The translations under genes were made by a program, and so were the position numbers. The notes beneath the pieces were generated by a model, which had not been told where the DNA came from, did no database searches, and saw only the letters and a program-made list of their open reading frames with translations. A stretch of 64,000 bases of DNA from DCFW01 sp963790715 (GTDB lineage: Bacteria > Bacteroidota > Bacteroidia > Bacteroidales > Bacteroidaceae): positions 186,001 through 250,000 of the forward strand of contig CAWBPN010000010.1 of assembly GCA_963790715.1 (NCBI GenBank), written 5' to 3'. This document shows, in pieces, positions 53,377 through 62,024 of this stretch; within the stretch, counting starts at the first letter, position 1; every line of letters begins with the position of its first letter.

Positions 53377-53709
53377 ATGTATTATGTTAAAAAAGATATA
53401 GAAATATCCTCGTGCCACCATCTTAACCTTAGTTACGAGAGTAAATGCCAAGAACCTCACGGTCATAACTGGCAAATTACGGTATACTGCAAGGCAAAAA
53501 CATTGAATGTTGATGGCATGGTTTGCGACTTTACGCAAATAAAGGAACTTGTTCAGGATAAGCTCGATCACAAAAATCTTAATGATGTGTTCGATTTCAA
53601 CCCTACAGCAGAAAACATTGCCAAATGGATCGTAGATCAGATAGATACATGTTATCGAGCTGATGTACAAGAATCTAAAGACAATTTAGCTACTTATGAA
53701 GAAGATTAA
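53377..53709 (+). CDS. queD: 6-carboxytetrahydropterin synthase QueD
   Basis: A 110-aa enzyme of the 6-pyruvoyl-tetrahydropterin synthase fold, making 6-carboxy-tetrahydropterin for queuosine. The zinc ligands sit in SSCHHL and PHGHNW, the catalytic Cys in YESKCQE, the catalytic His in LDHKNLND, and the Glu in PTAENIA. The ATG at 53377 gives the normal short length; an open frame 19 codons upstream runs through the promoter and was rejected. It overlaps queE by 14 bases. Confidence 0.95.
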   Translation: MYYVKKDIEISSCHHLNLSYESKCQEPHGHNWQITVYCKAKTLNVDGMVCDFTQIKELVQDKLDHKNLNDVFDFNPTAENIAKWIVDQIDTCYRADVQESKDNLATYEED

Positions 53710-54283
53710 CGAGATTTTCTACAGCCTGCAAGGCGAAGGGCACAACACAGGCACTCCTGCCATCTTCATTCGTTTTGCAGGATGCAATTTACATTGTTCT
53801 TTTTGCGACACTGATAATGACCACGGTACATTGATGACAGATGAAGATATTTGCAAAGAAGTTTGCCGGTATCCTGCCAGGTTGGTAATTGCTACCGGAG
53901 GAGAACCCGGGTTATCTATTGACGACACATTAATATATATGCTGCACAATGGAGGTAAAAAAGTGGCTATAGAAACGAACGGTACACAGACATTATCGGA
54001 TACGGTCGATTGGGTAACTGTGTCACCAAAAGATTTATATATTCAGGAGGCAAAAATTGTATTGAAGAAAGCCGATGAAGTGAAAGTTGTATTTACAAAA
54101 AGCAATTTGGATTATGACCGTTATCTAACTGATATTAAGGCAGATTATTATTATCTGCAACCATGCGACACTGGTGATAACGAGCAAAATGCGGTAATCG
54201 TTGCCGAAACGGTAAAATATATAAAGTTACATCCGCTATGGAATTTATCATTGCAAATGCACAAAGACATCAACATACCATAG
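53696..54283 (+). CDS. queE: 7-carboxy-7-deazaguanine synthase QueE
   Basis: A 195-aa radical-SAM enzyme that contracts the QueD product to 7-carboxy-7-deazaguanine. The Fe-S motif is CNLHCSFC (C-x3-C-x2-C), preceded by EIFYSLQGEGHNTGTPAIFIRF and followed by CDTDNDHG; ATGGEPGL is the SAM-binding GGE region, and TNGTQTL follows. It overlaps queD, and the DUF2400 gene starts 22 bases downstream. QueC, which would act next, is not in the window. Confidence 0.96.
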   Translation: MKKINEIFYSLQGEGHNTGTPAIFIRFAGCNLHCSFCDTDNDHGTLMTDEDICKEVCRYPARLVIATGGEPGLSIDDTLIYMLHNGGKKVAIETNGTQTLSDTVDWVTVSPKDLYIQEAKIVLKKADEVKVVFTKSNLDYDRYLTDIKADYYYLQPCDTGDNEQNAVIVAETVKYIKLHPLWNLSLQMHKDINIP

Positions 54284-54305
54284 AATATTTAATATAACAA
54301 CAAAA

Positions 54306-55052
54306 ATGGATAACAAACAAATAATCGAACTTGCCGACAAATACGAAACAAAAGAGTTCATCAATGATGATCCAATTCAATTTCCTCATCGATACAGTTC
54401 CATTCAAGACATTGAGATAAGTGGGTTTGTGACTGCATGGTTGTCGTTCGGCAACAGAAAACTTTTCATTAGAGTTTGCAACATTATAGATGATGCTTTT
54501 CAAAAAGCCGGTGGCCCATATAAATACATACTGGGCGACAGCTGGAATGTTTATAAAGATTCCAATGAAACACTATATCGTTGGGAAAAGAAGAAAGACT
54601 TTTATGATATGTGCTTCAGTCTGCACAAACTATACATAACCTACTACACAATGCAAGAAATGGTAGTGAAAACTTCTTCAAAATTCAAGCCATATTATCA
54701 AAATGTATATGTACAGGCTCTATACAATTATTTTGATAATTGCGGGAAAATAGGTTCAAAAACTTCAGCCTGCAAGCGATTGCACATGTTCCTGCGTTGG
54801 ATGGTTCGCAAGAATTCTCCAGTAGATATAGGTATATGGAATGACATTGATGCCGAATATATGCAGATACCTCTTGATGTGCATTCGTTCAACACTGCAC
54901 GTGAATTCGGATATACAAGATCCACAACACCATCGGCAAAGGCTGTATTTGAGATTACATACAACTTCAAAAGCATATTCCCCAAAGATCCTTCACGTGG
55001 TGATTTCGTTTTATACGGTTATGACTTGTCTAAAAGAGCAGAACAGAAATGA
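54306..55052 (+). CDS. DUF2400/TIGR02757-family protein
   Basis: A 248-aa protein matching TIGR02757: an opening with DPIQFPHRYSSIQDIEISGFVTAWLSFGNR and a hallmark end, CKRLHMFLRWMVRKNSPVDIG, IPLDVHSFNTAREFG and FPKDPSRGDFVLYG. The helical fold with a PLDxH segment recalls the HhH-GPD DNA glycosylase group, but the role is not known. It overlaps the following phosphodiesterase gene by 4 bases, so the two are translationally coupled. Confidence 0.9.
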   Translation: MDNKQIIELADKYETKEFINDDPIQFPHRYSSIQDIEISGFVTAWLSFGNRKLFIRVCNIIDDAFQKAGGPYKYILGDSWNVYKDSNETLYRWEKKKDFYDMCFSLHKLYITYYTMQEMVVKTSSKFKPYYQNVYVQALYNYFDNCGKIGSKTSACKRLHMFLRWMVRKNSPVDIGIWNDIDAEYMQIPLDVHSFNTAREFGYTRSTTPSAKAVFEITYNFKSIFPKDPSRGDFVLYGYDLSKRAEQK

Positions 55053-55591
55053 AATATTTGATCATTTCCGATATACATGGCTCGACTACAGCTCTGAAAC
55101 GTGTACTTGAATATTTTGACAAGTGGCATTGTGACAATATTTTATTGCTTGGCGACATACTTTATCATGGTCCCCGCAATGATTTGCCTGAAGGATATGC
55201 GCCAAAAGAAGTTGCTGCCATACTTAACAATATAAGTGATAAGATATTGGCTGTCCGCGGTAACTGCGAAGCAGAAGTAGACCAAATGGTACTGAACTTC
55301 CCTTGTATGGCCGAATATGCTTGGGTCGTCGACAACGGAATACGTATATTCATGACACACGGACATCATTTCAATCCTGACAAATTACCACCGATAGGCA
55401 ATATAGATGTATTCATGTACGGACATACACATCTTTATCAGATAGAAAAGAAAGACAACATCATGCTATATAATCCGGGATCAATATCAATACCCAAGGG
55501 TGGAAATGTGGCGACTTTCGGTTTATGGAATAACGGAAAGCTCAGTATATACAACCTTGACGGTGAAGAGATATTTACCGAACATTGTTAA
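55049..55591 (+). CDS. yfcE: YfcE-type metallophosphodiesterase
   Basis: A 180-aa calcineurin-like phosphodiesterase with the metal ligands in order: SDIHG (residues 7-11), LLGDILYHGPRND, RGNCEAEVDQ, THGHHF and YGHTHLY. YfcE of E. coli hydrolyses model phosphodiesters; the natural substrate is unknown. The length matches (184 aa). It ends the queD-queE-DUF2400-yfcE transcript, followed by a GC-containing imperfect hairpin (55606-55637). Confidence 0.93.
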   Translation: MKYLIISDIHGSTTALKRVLEYFDKWHCDNILLLGDILYHGPRNDLPEGYAPKEVAAILNNISDKILAVRGNCEAEVDQMVLNFPCMAEYAWVVDNGIRIFMTHGHHFNPDKLPPIGNIDVFMYGHTHLYQIEKKDNIMLYNPGSISIPKGGNVATFGLWNNGKLSIYNLDGEEIFTEHC

Positions 55592-55605
55592 TCTTATAAT
55601 AAAAT

Positions 55606-55637
55606 AATCCCGCGACCGAACTAACGATCACGGGTTT
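55606..55637 (+). terminator. possible terminator after yfcE
   Basis: Imperfect hairpin AATCCCG.../CGGGTTT with internal mismatches. The gap to the helicase gene (to 55850) otherwise holds no gene. Confidence 0.45.
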
Positions 55638-55851
55638 CATAATTATGAACTTAGGTATATAGCGGAGTGGAAATTCAATCTATGTATTATTCCCTCTTTT
55701 ATGCGGTAAAGATATGGCGGCAATATTCCTCAAATTTGTATTTATTCCTAATGTTTCATAGGTAATTCCCTATTTAGGCCTTACTAGAAATTCATATAGC
55801 CTATATGTAAAGCATCTTACCATATTATTTAATATTTCAGATATTTTTATG

Positions 55852-55860
55852 TATCTTTGC
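55852..55860 (+). promoter_or_regulatory. -7 box of the DEAD-box helicase-mnmE transcript
   Basis: TATCTTTG about 20 bases before the chosen ATG; it falls inside the first codons of a longer open frame, which argues against that longer start. Confidence 0.6.
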
Positions 55861-55878
55861 CGTCGACAATATTACAGT

Positions 55879-57126
55879 ATGGAATTCTCAGAATTAAATT
55901 TAGATGACGACGTATTAAGAGCATTGCAGTCAATGCATTTTAAAGAATGTACTCCGGTACAGGAAAAGTCAATCCCTTGTATTTTAGAAGGACGCGACGT
56001 GGTAAGCGTAGCTCAAACTGGTACAGGCAAAACTGCCGCTTACATTTTACCGATATTAAGCAGACTGTTGCATGACAATCACCCTGAAGGCAAAGTCAAT
56101 TGCCTGATAATGGCTCCTACGCGCGAACTTGCACAACAAATAGATCAACAAATGGATGGTTTCTCATATTTTCTGCCATTCAGTAGCGTACCTGTGTACG
56201 GAGGAAACGACGGTTCGCGCTTCAATCAGGAAAAGATAGGACTGACGGAAGGTGCGGATGTGATTATCGCCACGCCGGGACGACTCATTTCCCATCTCAA
56301 TTTAGGTTATGTCGACTTATCCGAAGTATCATATTTGATACTTGATGAAGCTGATAGAATGTTGGATATGGGATTTTATGACGACATAATGCACATCGTA
56401 AAGTTTCTTCCTCAAAAGAGGCAAACAATAATGTTTTCGGCAACAATGCCGGCAAACATAAAGAAATTGGTATCCAATCTTTTGCATGATCCCGAGGAAA
56501 TAATAATAGCAACATCAAAACCGGCTGACAAAATATCACAAAATGCTTGCATTTGCTATGATAATCAAAAGTTGGAAATGATACAGGAGTTGTTCAAGAC
56601 TCGCCAAATAAACAAATGCATCATATTTGCTTCTTCAAAGCTGAAAGTGAAAGACGTGGCAAAAGCATTGCACAGAATGAGATTGAAAGTTGACGAAATG
56701 CATTCGGATCTCACACAGGAACAACGCGACGAGGTTATGCATAAATTCAGAAACGGACAACTGAATATCCTTGTAGCTACCGACATTGTTGCGCGTGGCA
56801 TTGACATTGACGACATACAACTAGTCATCAATTACGACGTGCCTCATGATTCGGAAGATTATGTGCACCGTATAGGACGTACGGCACGGGCAGACAAAGA
56901 CGGCTTTGCCATTACTTTTGTCAATGAAAAAGAGCAAAAGCCTTTTTCACTTATAGAAAAGTTTTTGGGTAAAGAGATACAAAAAATACCTGTACCGGAA
57001 AAATTCGGCAAAGCACCGATATATAACCCTACTTTTTTACATAACAATAACAAACGTAATAACAATAACAGACATTTCTATAAGAGAAAACAAGATATAT
57101 TTGCAAAAAAGCAGCAACATGATTGA
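55879..57126 (+). CDS. DEAD-box RNA helicase (RhlE-like)
   Basis: A 415-aa helicase from the internal ATG (MEFSELNLDDDV). Q motif ECTPVQEKSIP, motif I AQTGTGKT, Ia PTRELAQQ, II DEAD in LILDEADRMLDMGF, III SAT, IV IIFASSK, V VATDIVARGIDI and VI HRIGRTAR. The short basic N-rich C-terminus (HNNNKRNNNNRHFYKRKQ) is typical of RhlE relatives in ribosome assembly or RNA decay. It overlaps mnmE by 8 bases. The start may be one base off because two coordinate readings of the promoter region differ. Confidence 0.94.
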   Translation: MEFSELNLDDDVLRALQSMHFKECTPVQEKSIPCILEGRDVVSVAQTGTGKTAAYILPILSRLLHDNHPEGKVNCLIMAPTRELAQQIDQQMDGFSYFLPFSSVPVYGGNDGSRFNQEKIGLTEGADVIIATPGRLISHLNLGYVDLSEVSYLILDEADRMLDMGFYDDIMHIVKFLPQKRQTIMFSATMPANIKKLVSNLLHDPEEIIIATSKPADKISQNACICYDNQKLEMIQELFKTRQINKCIIFASSKLKVKDVAKALHRMRLKVDEMHSDLTQEQRDEVMHKFRNGQLNILVATDIVARGIDIDDIQLVINYDVPHDSEDYVHRIGRTARADKDGFAITFVNEKEQKPFSLIEKFLGKEIQKIPVPEKFGKAPIYNPTFLHNNNKRNNNNRHFYKRKQDIFAKKQQHD

Positions 57127-58510
57127 TAAAGATACGATTTGTGCCATTGCAAGTTCACAAGGCGGAGCAATCGGAATAATAAGAGTATCCGGAGTAAAGG
57201 CCTTTAGTGCCGCTGAATGTATCTTTAAACCTGCAAATAAAGAAAAAATACTTCACGAACAAAAAGGTTTTACGCAACTGTATGGAAACATCATTGATGC
57301 AAAAACCGGCGAGGACGTTGATGATGCTATCGTATCAATATACCATGCCCCCCACTCTTACACCGGTGAAGATTCGGTGGAAATCAGTTGCCATGGTTCT
57401 TCATACATTCTTCAACGTGTTGTTGAGCTGCTTATTTCATCCGGTTGCCGCATGGCTAATCCCGGAGAATACACCCAACGCGCTTTCTTAAACGGCAAGA
57501 TGGATTTGGCTCAGGCTGAAGCCGTAGCCGACATTGTTGCTTCATCTTCGGCAGCAACGCACCGCTTAGCCGTAAGTCAAATGCGAGGACATTTCAGTAA
57601 AGAAATAAACGACTTGCGCGATCAATTACTCAGATTCACTTCAATGATAGAGCTTGAACTTGACTTCAGCGAAGAAGATGTAGAATTTGCGTCACGTACC
57701 GACCTCAGAGACTTAGCCCAACATATAGATAGTATACTGGCACATTTAGTAAATTCTTTTCATCTTGGTAATGCCATCAAAAACGGTGTACCTGTTGCAA
57801 TCATAGGTCAGACGAATGCCGGTAAAAGCACATTGCTTAACTATCTGGTTGGTGAAGAGCGGGCAATCGTCAGCAACATTCACGGCACAACGCGCGATGT
57901 TATCGAAGACACTATAAACATTGACGGAGTGTTGTTTCGTTTTATAGACACAGCCGGCATTCGCCACTCAACAGATGATATAGAAAAATTAGGTATTGAA
58001 CGGAGTTTTCAAAAGTTGCAACAAGCAAACATAGTTCTTTGGATTATAGATGTAACTTCGCAAATTGATAAATTAAAACAACTCAAAGAGGAAATATTGC
58101 CCAAGTGCAAAGACAAAAATCTTATTATCGTATTCAACAAAATTGACTTAATAAAAGACATAAAACCTATTGAATCTGTCTTTGCCGATGTAACAGCACC
58201 GCACTTAGGAATATCAGCCAAAAACCAAATAAACACTGACAAACTGCATGAATTACTATTAAATACTGCTCGCATACCAGAAATATCACAAAGCGATGTT
58301 ATAGTAACAAATGTTCGCCACTATGAAGCCTTATCAAAAGCATTAACTGCAATAAAAGCGGTAGAAGACGGACTTAAAAACAATATACCAGGCGATTTAT
58401 TGGCCGAAGATTTACATTCGTGCCTTAATGAACTTGGCGAAATAACCGGAAAAATAACTAGTACGGAGGTTTTAAATAACGTATTCAAACACTTCTGCAT
58501 CGGTAAATAG
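57119..58510 (+). CDS. mnmE: tRNA uridine-5-carboxymethylaminomethyl GTPase MnmE
   Basis: A 463-aa enzyme that, with MnmG, modifies the wobble uridine of tRNAs. The N-terminal folate-binding domain holds IRVSGVKAFSAAE, PHSYTGEDSVEISCHGS and PGEYTQRAFLNGKMDL. The G domain holds GQTNAGKSTLLN (G1), GTTRDVIED (G2), DTAG (G3) and NKID (G4). The C-terminal CIGK contains the catalytic Cys. The ATG at 57119, six codons inside the longest frame, gives the family-typical start MIDKDTICAIAS. It overlaps the helicase gene by 8 bases. Confidence 0.97.
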   Translation: MIDKDTICAIASSQGGAIGIIRVSGVKAFSAAECIFKPANKEKILHEQKGFTQLYGNIIDAKTGEDVDDAIVSIYHAPHSYTGEDSVEISCHGSSYILQRVVELLISSGCRMANPGEYTQRAFLNGKMDLAQAEAVADIVASSSAATHRLAVSQMRGHFSKEINDLRDQLLRFTSMIELELDFSEEDVEFASRTDLRDLAQHIDSILAHLVNSFHLGNAIKNGVPVAIIGQTNAGKSTLLNYLVGEERAIVSNIHGTTRDVIEDTINIDGVLFRFIDTAGIRHSTDDIEKLGIERSFQKLQQANIVLWIIDVTSQIDKLKQLKEEILPKCKDKNLIIVFNKIDLIKDIKPIESVFADVTAPHLGISAKNQINTDKLHELLLNTARIPEISQSDVIVTNVRHYEALSKALTAIKAVEDGLKNNIPGDLLAEDLHSCLNELGEITGKITSTEVLNNVFKHFCIGK

Positions 58511-58574
58511 ATTGATTTTTATTGAAAAGTGTAATTCGTTATGCTGTATAGAAAGATTGATATTAATCTTTTAT

Positions 58575-59165
58575 CTATCTAAAACGCATCCTTAAGCCGG
58601 CTTCAGCCAATCCTTCAGCACCTATACCTAACTCAGTAAACGCACAAATAGTTTTGCCATACTCAAAACCGCAAGAACATTGCGTTGTTATTCTGACTAA
58701 ATTTGAATGTGTATTATCATCGGTACAAGTACGATGGTCAAACGTTGCTCCAATGCCACCCTTACAATAAATACGCCACGTTTTTTTAGTTACAAGATTC
58801 ACTTTTACAGTCGGCACTATTGAATAATATTTATCATGATAATTGTGGTCAAACTTGTGTGTGTAAATGCTGGAATCTAAGATCTTCGATGTTTGATAGC
58901 AATAAATTACTCCTAAAGCAACAGTTTTATTAATGTAATGAAAATAATTTGCATTTATACTTGCCGAATACTTAGCACTACCAAGCCAGTATAGACCGGC
59001 TGTCGCCGCGGAACTTATTCCTCTTTCTGTCAAATCATACATTTGATGCAATGTAATTACACCGACACTTACTGAAATTTCATCTTGTTTGTAATTACGT
59101 CTTTGAGCAAATGAGGAACTGTTTATGACAAATAAAAGACAAAATAAAAGTGATAATCTTTTCAT
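58575..59165 (-). CDS. small outer-membrane beta-barrel protein
   Basis: A 196-aa exported protein: signal peptide (MKRLSLLFCLLFVINSSSFA, cut near Q) and eight or so short amphipathic strands, for example EISVSVGVITLHQMYDL, ASINANYFHYINKTVALGVIY and a C-terminal LGIGAEGLAEAGLRMRFR ending in an aromatic-Arg, as in OmpA/OmpW-type barrels. No further family is recognised. It is transcribed alone on the minus strand, convergent with mnmE. Confidence 0.75.
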   Translation of the reverse strand: MKRLSLLFCLLFVINSSSFAQRRNYKQDEISVSVGVITLHQMYDLTERGISSAATAGLYWLGSAKYSASINANYFHYINKTVALGVIYCYQTSKILDSSIYTHKFDHNYHDKYYSIVPTVKVNLVTKKTWRIYCKGGIGATFDHRTCTDDNTHSNLVRITTQCSCGFEYGKTICAFTELGIGAEGLAEAGLRMRFR

Positions 59166-59243
59166 TGTTTTTATTTATAAATGCTGAAAATCCATGAATA
59201 CTGCACGAGAATAAAAAATATTTTTATGATATGATTTGATATA

Positions 59244-59870
59244 TCAAACTATTTCTATATCCATCGAATATAAAAGTGACATCGCTTCAGGCAAAGAAAA
59301 TTTAGCCTTATGCAACCTGTTCGTACCGACATTGATATTGTAATTTTTTGCAGTTGACAAATCAGCTTTCGTTAAATTGGTGTTATTGAATGTAGCTGAT
59401 GCCAAATCAGTATTATGAAATATTGCCTTCTCCAAATCGGCATCTTCAAAACAAGACTCTTTCAATAAACACTCGTTAAACATTGCCTGATACATCTCTA
59501 AACCGATAAAAATTGAATAATTCATTATGCACCTGACAAATGTGACAGAAAACTTATATTGCTTTTTCATCGTTCTCTTAGGCCATTGCATCACGGTCCA
59601 GTCAATACCCATTAAATGACAATCGGTAAAACTGACATCGCGAAAACGTGTACCGCTAAATTTTGAAAGTGACAAAATGCAATTCACAAAGTCACAATCA
59701 TTAAAGGTGCAGTTGCTTATTTCACTATTTGAAAAATCGCAATCAACAAATGTGGATGAAACAAACATCTTATCATTAATGCTCAGTCCACTATCCAATC
59801 TTATTGATTCGAACCGCACATTATCAAAGTCAGCATTTTCATCAATATATTTATTATCGGTTATTGTCAT
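59244..59870 (-). CDS. pentapeptide-repeat protein (Qnr-like layout)
   Basis: A 208-aa protein built of A(D/N)LxX-type pentapeptide repeats in two blocks, residues ~15-90 (FVDCDFSNSEISNCTFNDCDF) and ~118-175 (CFEDADLEKAIFHNTDLASA, then TFNNTNLTKADLS). A central break (GIDWTVMQWPKRTMKKQYKF) falls between them, and the last residues PEAMSLLYSMDIEIV resemble the C-terminal dimer helix-strand of Qnr and McbG proteins. Those fold as DNA-mimicking right-handed beta-helices that protect gyrase. No signal peptide is present. Binding to GyrA is inference. The gap 59166-59243 is empty. Confidence 0.88.
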   Translation of the reverse strand: MTITDNKYIDENADFDNVRFESIRLDSGLSINDKMFVSSTFVDCDFSNSEISNCTFNDCDFVNCILSLSKFSGTRFRDVSFTDCHLMGIDWTVMQWPKRTMKKQYKFSVTFVRCIMNYSIFIGLEMYQAMFNECLLKESCFEDADLEKAIFHNTDLASATFNNTNLTKADLSTAKNYNINVGTNRLHKAKFSLPEAMSLLYSMDIEIV

Positions 59871-59928
59871 TCGGTTTATATTACTTGCTATCTTTTCAGC
59901 AACAACACCTTATCTACATATTATATAC

Positions 59929-61668
59929 TCAAAAATCACTTAACACAGCCATCATTGTCGGACGACGTTTGTATTTTCTGCGAAAATCCATCACCAAACG
60001 ATTCATTGCGTCTTCTCCCTTGTTAAGCTTTTTCATGCAAAGCAAAGCACTGGCTATAAGTTCATAGCTAGTACGTCCAACATTATTTTCAGCATAATCC
60101 TTCAAATCGGTAACATATTTTTTCACCAATTGTTTTGAATAATCGTCTTTCAAATAATAGCTATATTCCATCAGCATATTCAACTTGTCACTTTTGATGG
60201 ACGACAATAATTTAAACAAACACTTATCTTCTTTTTCTTCTGCATATATTTCTGCTTCAATACTGTAATGAGAACTACGTTTATTAAATTTGGTTTCTTG
60301 CATCATTTCATCCAAAAAGTCTTTCCATTGTTTCGGAGGAACCAGCGTTTTCAACTGACGATAATAATCAAACATTCCATTATTAAGAACGAATAACCGG
60401 CGATATGTGGCAATAATGTTATCGGTATCGTCCAGACTTTTATAAATGTCAAGCTTCATCTCTGTCCAATCTATTTCATCTGAGGTATTATCTTCCTGAT
60501 ACGAGAGTTCTATTCCTTCATTTAATATGTTTATAGCTTCATCATATCGATTATTTTCAACAAGCCGTAAAACTTCCGCTTTTCTTATTTCATAGATGTA
60601 AATATATTTATGCATCGTCTCATCAATCTTTTCCGGTTTATTCATCTTCTCCAATAAAGATGTCTTTTGAAGCACTAATTCGCCGGTATTGTAAGAATCT
60701 TCATTTTTCTCCAACAAATCGTCTATCAACATCAATCTTTTGCCAATCGGTTGAGTGTATGCGTTAATTTGTGCTACAAGATCGTCAATATTATACAATT
60801 TATAATTGCTAAAACATTTTATGTTCGCTATTTGGTTAAGCTTAAAAATAATTTCTTCCAATTGATCTTGCGAAACATCCGGACGATCTGCTGCCTTTAC
60901 AATCATATTTCCAAGCATTTCACAATAATCTGAGAGGCAATCACTTTCATAATCTGTGAATTTATCGTACATTATTCCCATTGAATGAATAATTTGTATA
61001 GCGATGTAAATCGTCCCCATAGGGTTACCGCACTCTTCCAATAATTTTGCCTTAGTAATCAATGCACTTACATTATTTATAATCATATCCCAATCATAAT
61101 CATCTGAAAGATTAAATGTTGCATCACCTGTGGAATCTTCAAAGGCCAACGTCACTTCTTCTTTATAATCTTCCTCAGTATCTGAAGGATTTAAGTGCTT
61201 ATCAATAAGATATTCAAATAGAACTTTCTTTAGTTTTTCATCCAAAGAGACATATTTTGAGATGAATAGCTTAAGTTCGGCAGGCATGGCTAACATAAGC
61301 ATTTGATCAAAATCCACTTTTTTAAAATCATACTTGGAAATCTCATTTATGCAGGCAGTACTATCCGCTTTTTGCTTTGCAACGGTATTCACAACTCCAT
61401 TAGCTAGATAATCGCGAATAGCAAACAAGACTGCCACTTCATGCTTACACATTACCCCTTCAAAAGGGCAATTACAATTCCATGATTCAATGTTATAGCT
61501 TCGTAATGATACATTTACAGAATAATTGAATGTACCTTTTACTACCGCCGTCCATTCATCAGGCGTTTCTTCCTTTAACTCAGTTACCGCTCCAGATTCA
61601 TAATAATTTTTTCCTCGTTTTAGAATCTTATAAGGAACACTACTTTCAAAATTACTAATCGTAACCAT
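59929..61668 (-). CDS. SWIM zinc-finger protein
   Basis: A 579-aa protein with an N-terminal SWIM zinc finger (WNCNCPFEGVMCKHEVAVLFAI: C-x-C-x6-C-x-H, residues ~63-75), followed by ~480 residues of alpha-helical repeats resembling TPR/HEAT modules. The same layout occurs in many bacterial proteins placed near SNF2 helicases, although none is in this window. The SWIM finger probably binds nucleic acid or protein. The -7 box TAACTTTG lies about 155 bases upstream (61824-61831). Confidence 0.88.
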   Translation of the reverse strand: MVTISNFESSVPYKILKRGKNYYESGAVTELKEETPDEWTAVVKGTFNYSVNVSLRSYNIESWNCNCPFEGVMCKHEVAVLFAIRDYLANGVVNTVAKQKADSTACINEISKYDFKKVDFDQMLMLAMPAELKLFISKYVSLDEKLKKVLFEYLIDKHLNPSDTEEDYKEEVTLAFEDSTGDATFNLSDDYDWDMIINNVSALITKAKLLEECGNPMGTIYIAIQIIHSMGIMYDKFTDYESDCLSDYCEMLGNMIVKAADRPDVSQDQLEEIIFKLNQIANIKCFSNYKLYNIDDLVAQINAYTQPIGKRLMLIDDLLEKNEDSYNTGELVLQKTSLLEKMNKPEKIDETMHKYIYIYEIRKAEVLRLVENNRYDEAINILNEGIELSYQEDNTSDEIDWTEMKLDIYKSLDDTDNIIATYRRLFVLNNGMFDYYRQLKTLVPPKQWKDFLDEMMQETKFNKRSSHYSIEAEIYAEEKEDKCLFKLLSSIKSDKLNMLMEYSYYLKDDYSKQLVKKYVTDLKDYAENNVGRTSYELIASALLCMKKLNKGEDAMNRLVMDFRRKYKRRPTMMAVLSDF

Positions 61669-61823
61669 ATATACTATATTTTTCCACTTAGTTCAAGCAA
61701 CAATGACAACCTATATATTAGGTCTTTTCGTAATCAATTAATAAATCCATTCACCATTTCTACATAGACGACCAGAAATTATCAGATCACTACTTAAGTT
61801 AAACTCTTATCTTATTTTGTGTG

Positions 61824-61831
61824 CAAAGTTA
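61824..61831 (-). promoter_or_regulatory. -7 box for the SWIM gene
   Basis: Minus-strand TAACTTTG about 155 bases before the ATG. The remaining gap to 62024 shows no gene. Confidence 0.4.
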
Positions 61832-61983
61832 TATAAAAAATCTTATACTCGTTCACATCTAACAACTTTATTAAAGGTATATGGTAAAAGAGTGCTCGAT
61901 AATTATATTATAGTAAATGTAAATTGCAGGGAAGAAAAATCAAATAAGAAACGCTGTATATCAGATATAAATATATTTTTGAC

Positions 61984-61991
61984 TATCTTTG
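61984..61991 (+). promoter_or_regulatory. -7 box of the flippase gene
   Basis: TATCTTTG, 34 bases before the ATG at 62025. An AAGGAGAG (62001-62008) lies in the leader but is 16 bases from the ATG, too far for a normal ribosome-binding site. Confidence 0.6.
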
Positions 61992-62024
61992 CGCCCCATA
62001 AAGGAGAGAAAGTTTTAATAAAAA

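Noticed and set aside
62001..62008. AAGGAGAG as ribosome-binding site of the flippase
   Set aside because: It lies 16 bases before the ATG, outside the working range.
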